From: an uncultured Lachnospiraceae bacterium | GTDB taxonomy: Bacteria > Bacillota_A > Clostridia > Lachnospirales > Lachnospiraceae | NCBI GenBank assembly: GCA_902796775.1 | Contig: CADBQK010000225.1 | Location: 1 to 6,178, forward strand | Direction of reading: 5' to 3' | Length of the DNA stretch: 6,178 bases | Shown: one piece after another, positions 5,274 to 6,178 of the stretch | Numbering within the stretch: the first letter of the stretch is position 1 | Layout: each line of letters begins with the position of its first letter | Made by a program: the position numbers and the translations under genes | The notes under the pieces: generated by a model | Databases searched by the model: none | What the model was told of the DNA's origin: nothing | Seen by the model: only the letters and a program-made list of their open reading frames with translations

Positions 5274-6011
5274 ATGAAAACAATGAGAGTAAAAGGAATG
5301 CTGCTGGCAGCGGCTATGCTGGCAATTGGTATGATTTGCGGGTGCGGAGGAAGTTCTTCCTCAGCAGCACCGGCTTCTTCCCAGGTGGAGGAGACGGAAA
5401 GTGCAGTGGAAACAGAGAGCGTGGCAGCTCCCGAGAGCATTGAGGCGGAAAATGGGTCCACTGAGTATGAAACTGTGGAACATGCAGATACAGAAGCAGC
5501 AGCTGACACAGAGGCTGCAGATGACGAGGAACAGGAAGAGAGTGAGGAAGCTTCTGACGTGACTGCAGAGGCAACGGCAGAGAATACCATGATTGCAAAT
5601 CCCTGGATGGATACGGTGGATCTTGATGAAGCAACAGCCGATTCCGGAGTAGACTTTGTCCCTCCGGAAGCGGATTATATCGGCGGATTTGAAGGCATGG
5701 CGCTGCAGGGCTACCGCAGCATGACAGGCACGATCGAGGCCAACTATGGCAATGGCACAGATGAAGTCTGTGTACGCAAATCCAGCGATCTATCCGGATG
5801 GGATCTGACCGGAGATTACAGTGAATACTCCAAAGAGTGGGAGATTGAGGCTATGGGTGTGACCATTTCCTGCAGGGGAGACGGTTCCCTGATCAATGCT
5901 GCCACTTTCGGGACAGATGAGTACAGCTACTCCGTACTCTGCAATCCCGGCAGGGAAGGCAGCGGGATGGCGGCCGAAGACCTGCAGAGGATCCTGCAGT
6001 TTATGCAGTAG
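5274..6011 (+). CDS. Secreted lipoprotein with acidic linker and DUF4367-like C-terminal domain
   Basis: A 245-residue predicted lipoprotein anchored on the outer face of the membrane. Residues 1-23 form a signal peptide: a basic start MKTMRVK, then the hydrophobic LLAAAMLAIGMI. The lipobox is ICGC, with Cys24 the likely lipidated residue; Cys22 is a less likely alternative. Residues 25-107 are low-complexity: first Ser/Ala, then very rich in Glu, Ala, Thr and Ser, and strongly acidic. They probably form a flexible spacer across the cell wall. The folded part, from about residue 108 (IANPWMDTVDLDEA) to the end, has VDFVPPE, a glycine/tyrosine-rich strand region, VCVRKSSD, LTGDYSEY and TDEYSYSVLC. 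This resembles the C-terminal domain of small clostridial lipoproteins that I associate with DUF4367; the match is from memory. It has two cysteines (about 166 and 200) plus Cys223 in that domain. Function is unknown. It lies between the HD hydrolase and the next gene, which starts 14 bases after it. Confidence 0.85.
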   Translation: MKTMRVKGMLLAAAMLAIGMICGCGGSSSSAAPASSQVEETESAVETESVAAPESIEAENGSTEYETVEHADTEAAADTEAADDEEQEESEEASDVTAEATAENTMIANPWMDTVDLDEATADSGVDFVPPEADYIGGFEGMALQGYRSMTGTIEANYGNGTDEVCVRKSSDLSGWDLTGDYSEYSKEWEIEAMGVTISCRGDGSLINAATFGTDEYSYSVLCNPGREGSGMAAEDLQRILQFMQ

Positions 6012-6024
6012 AGAGAATAGTTTG

Positions 6025-6178
6025 ATGGCCGAAAGCAAAATGCTCTTTGACAAGTTCATTGCCGAAGAGGTGATGAAATATAAGGGTATATCCTATCCGG
6101 TAAAGACAGGCGCAGTAAAGCGTATGCTGACAAGAAAGGCATCTGTGTTCGATCTGCATCCGAACCCGGATGATGAAT
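6025..6178 (+). CDS. Unidentified protein, N-terminal part only (possibly a ParB-like domain protein)
   Basis: An open frame begins at ATG 6025, 14 bases after the lipoprotein stop, and runs off the window after 51 residues. A GAGAG block at 6011-6015 offers a modest ribosome binding site. TTG 6022 or ATG 6040 could be the start instead. The visible protein is charged and soluble: MAESKMLFDKFIAEEVMKYK, then GISYPVKTGAVKRMLTRKAS, ending LHPNPDDE. I do not recognise it with certainty. The ending, with a basic stretch followed by a HPNPxDE motif, recalls the start of ParB-like N-terminal domains in some clostridial proteins. Too little is present to support that. Tight spacing suggests it is co-transcribed with the lipoprotein and HD genes. 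Confidence 0.65.
   Translation, partial: MAESKMLFDKFIAEEVMKYKGISYPVKTGAVKRMLTRKASVFDLHPNPDDE

Noticed and set aside
4667..5590. A 307-residue minus-strand open frame across the HD and lipoprotein genes
   Set aside because: It spans two good + strand genes and their gap, and its Ser/Ala/Val-rich start is just the complement of the acidic linker codons.

Overview
The window looks like ordinary chromosomal sequence from an anaerobic Firmicute, most likely a gut-type Clostridia/Lachnospiraceae. The grounds are moderate GC by eye, strong AGGAGG-type ribosome binding sites, and gene families typical of that group: a class I acyl-CoA:carboxylate CoA-transferase, a Na/Pi cotransporter with a PhoU tail, an iron-dependent alcohol dehydrogenase and a short-linker lipoprotein. 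No rRNA, tRNA, CRISPR array, transposase or phage gene is visible. All recognised genes lie on the + strand.

Layout. Positions 1-690 are the C-terminal half of a CoA-transferase of the acetyl-CoA hydrolase/4-hydroxybutyrate CoA-transferase type, with very biased, highly-expressed-looking codons. After 72 bases without a visible terminator comes a small stand-alone acyl carrier protein (763-999). Positions 1000-1371 hold no gene. They carry two consecutive intrinsic-terminator-like hairpins (1065-1123 and 1125-1156), a third palindrome that partly repeats the second (1171-1191), a run of nine C (1199-1207), and an AT-rich stretch where a promoter for the next gene probably lies. The transporter gene (1372-3228) is followed after 77 bases by the alcohol dehydrogenase gene (3306-4475). 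A 182-base gap with a perfect 13-bp inverted repeat (4524-4552) then leads to a closely spaced set: an HD-domain hydrolase (4658-5224), a lipoprotein (5274-6011) and a gene running off the window end (6025 onward).

How the genes relate. The CoA-transferase and the alcohol dehydrogenase both fit fermentative acyl-CoA/aldehyde/alcohol metabolism. They are separated by strong terminators and an unrelated transporter, so there is no evidence that they form one pathway unit. The transporter probably handles sodium-coupled phosphate or another anion. The HD hydrolase, lipoprotein and terminal gene look co-transcribed, but their shared function is unknown.

I did not find a convincing new multi-gene system. 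The observations most worth a second look are the orphan carrier protein behind a CoA-transferase, the mutually complementary palindromes upstream of the transporter, the terminator-like palindrome without a T-tract after the dehydrogenase, and subfamily-type changes at normally conserved positions in the transporter and the dehydrogenase.
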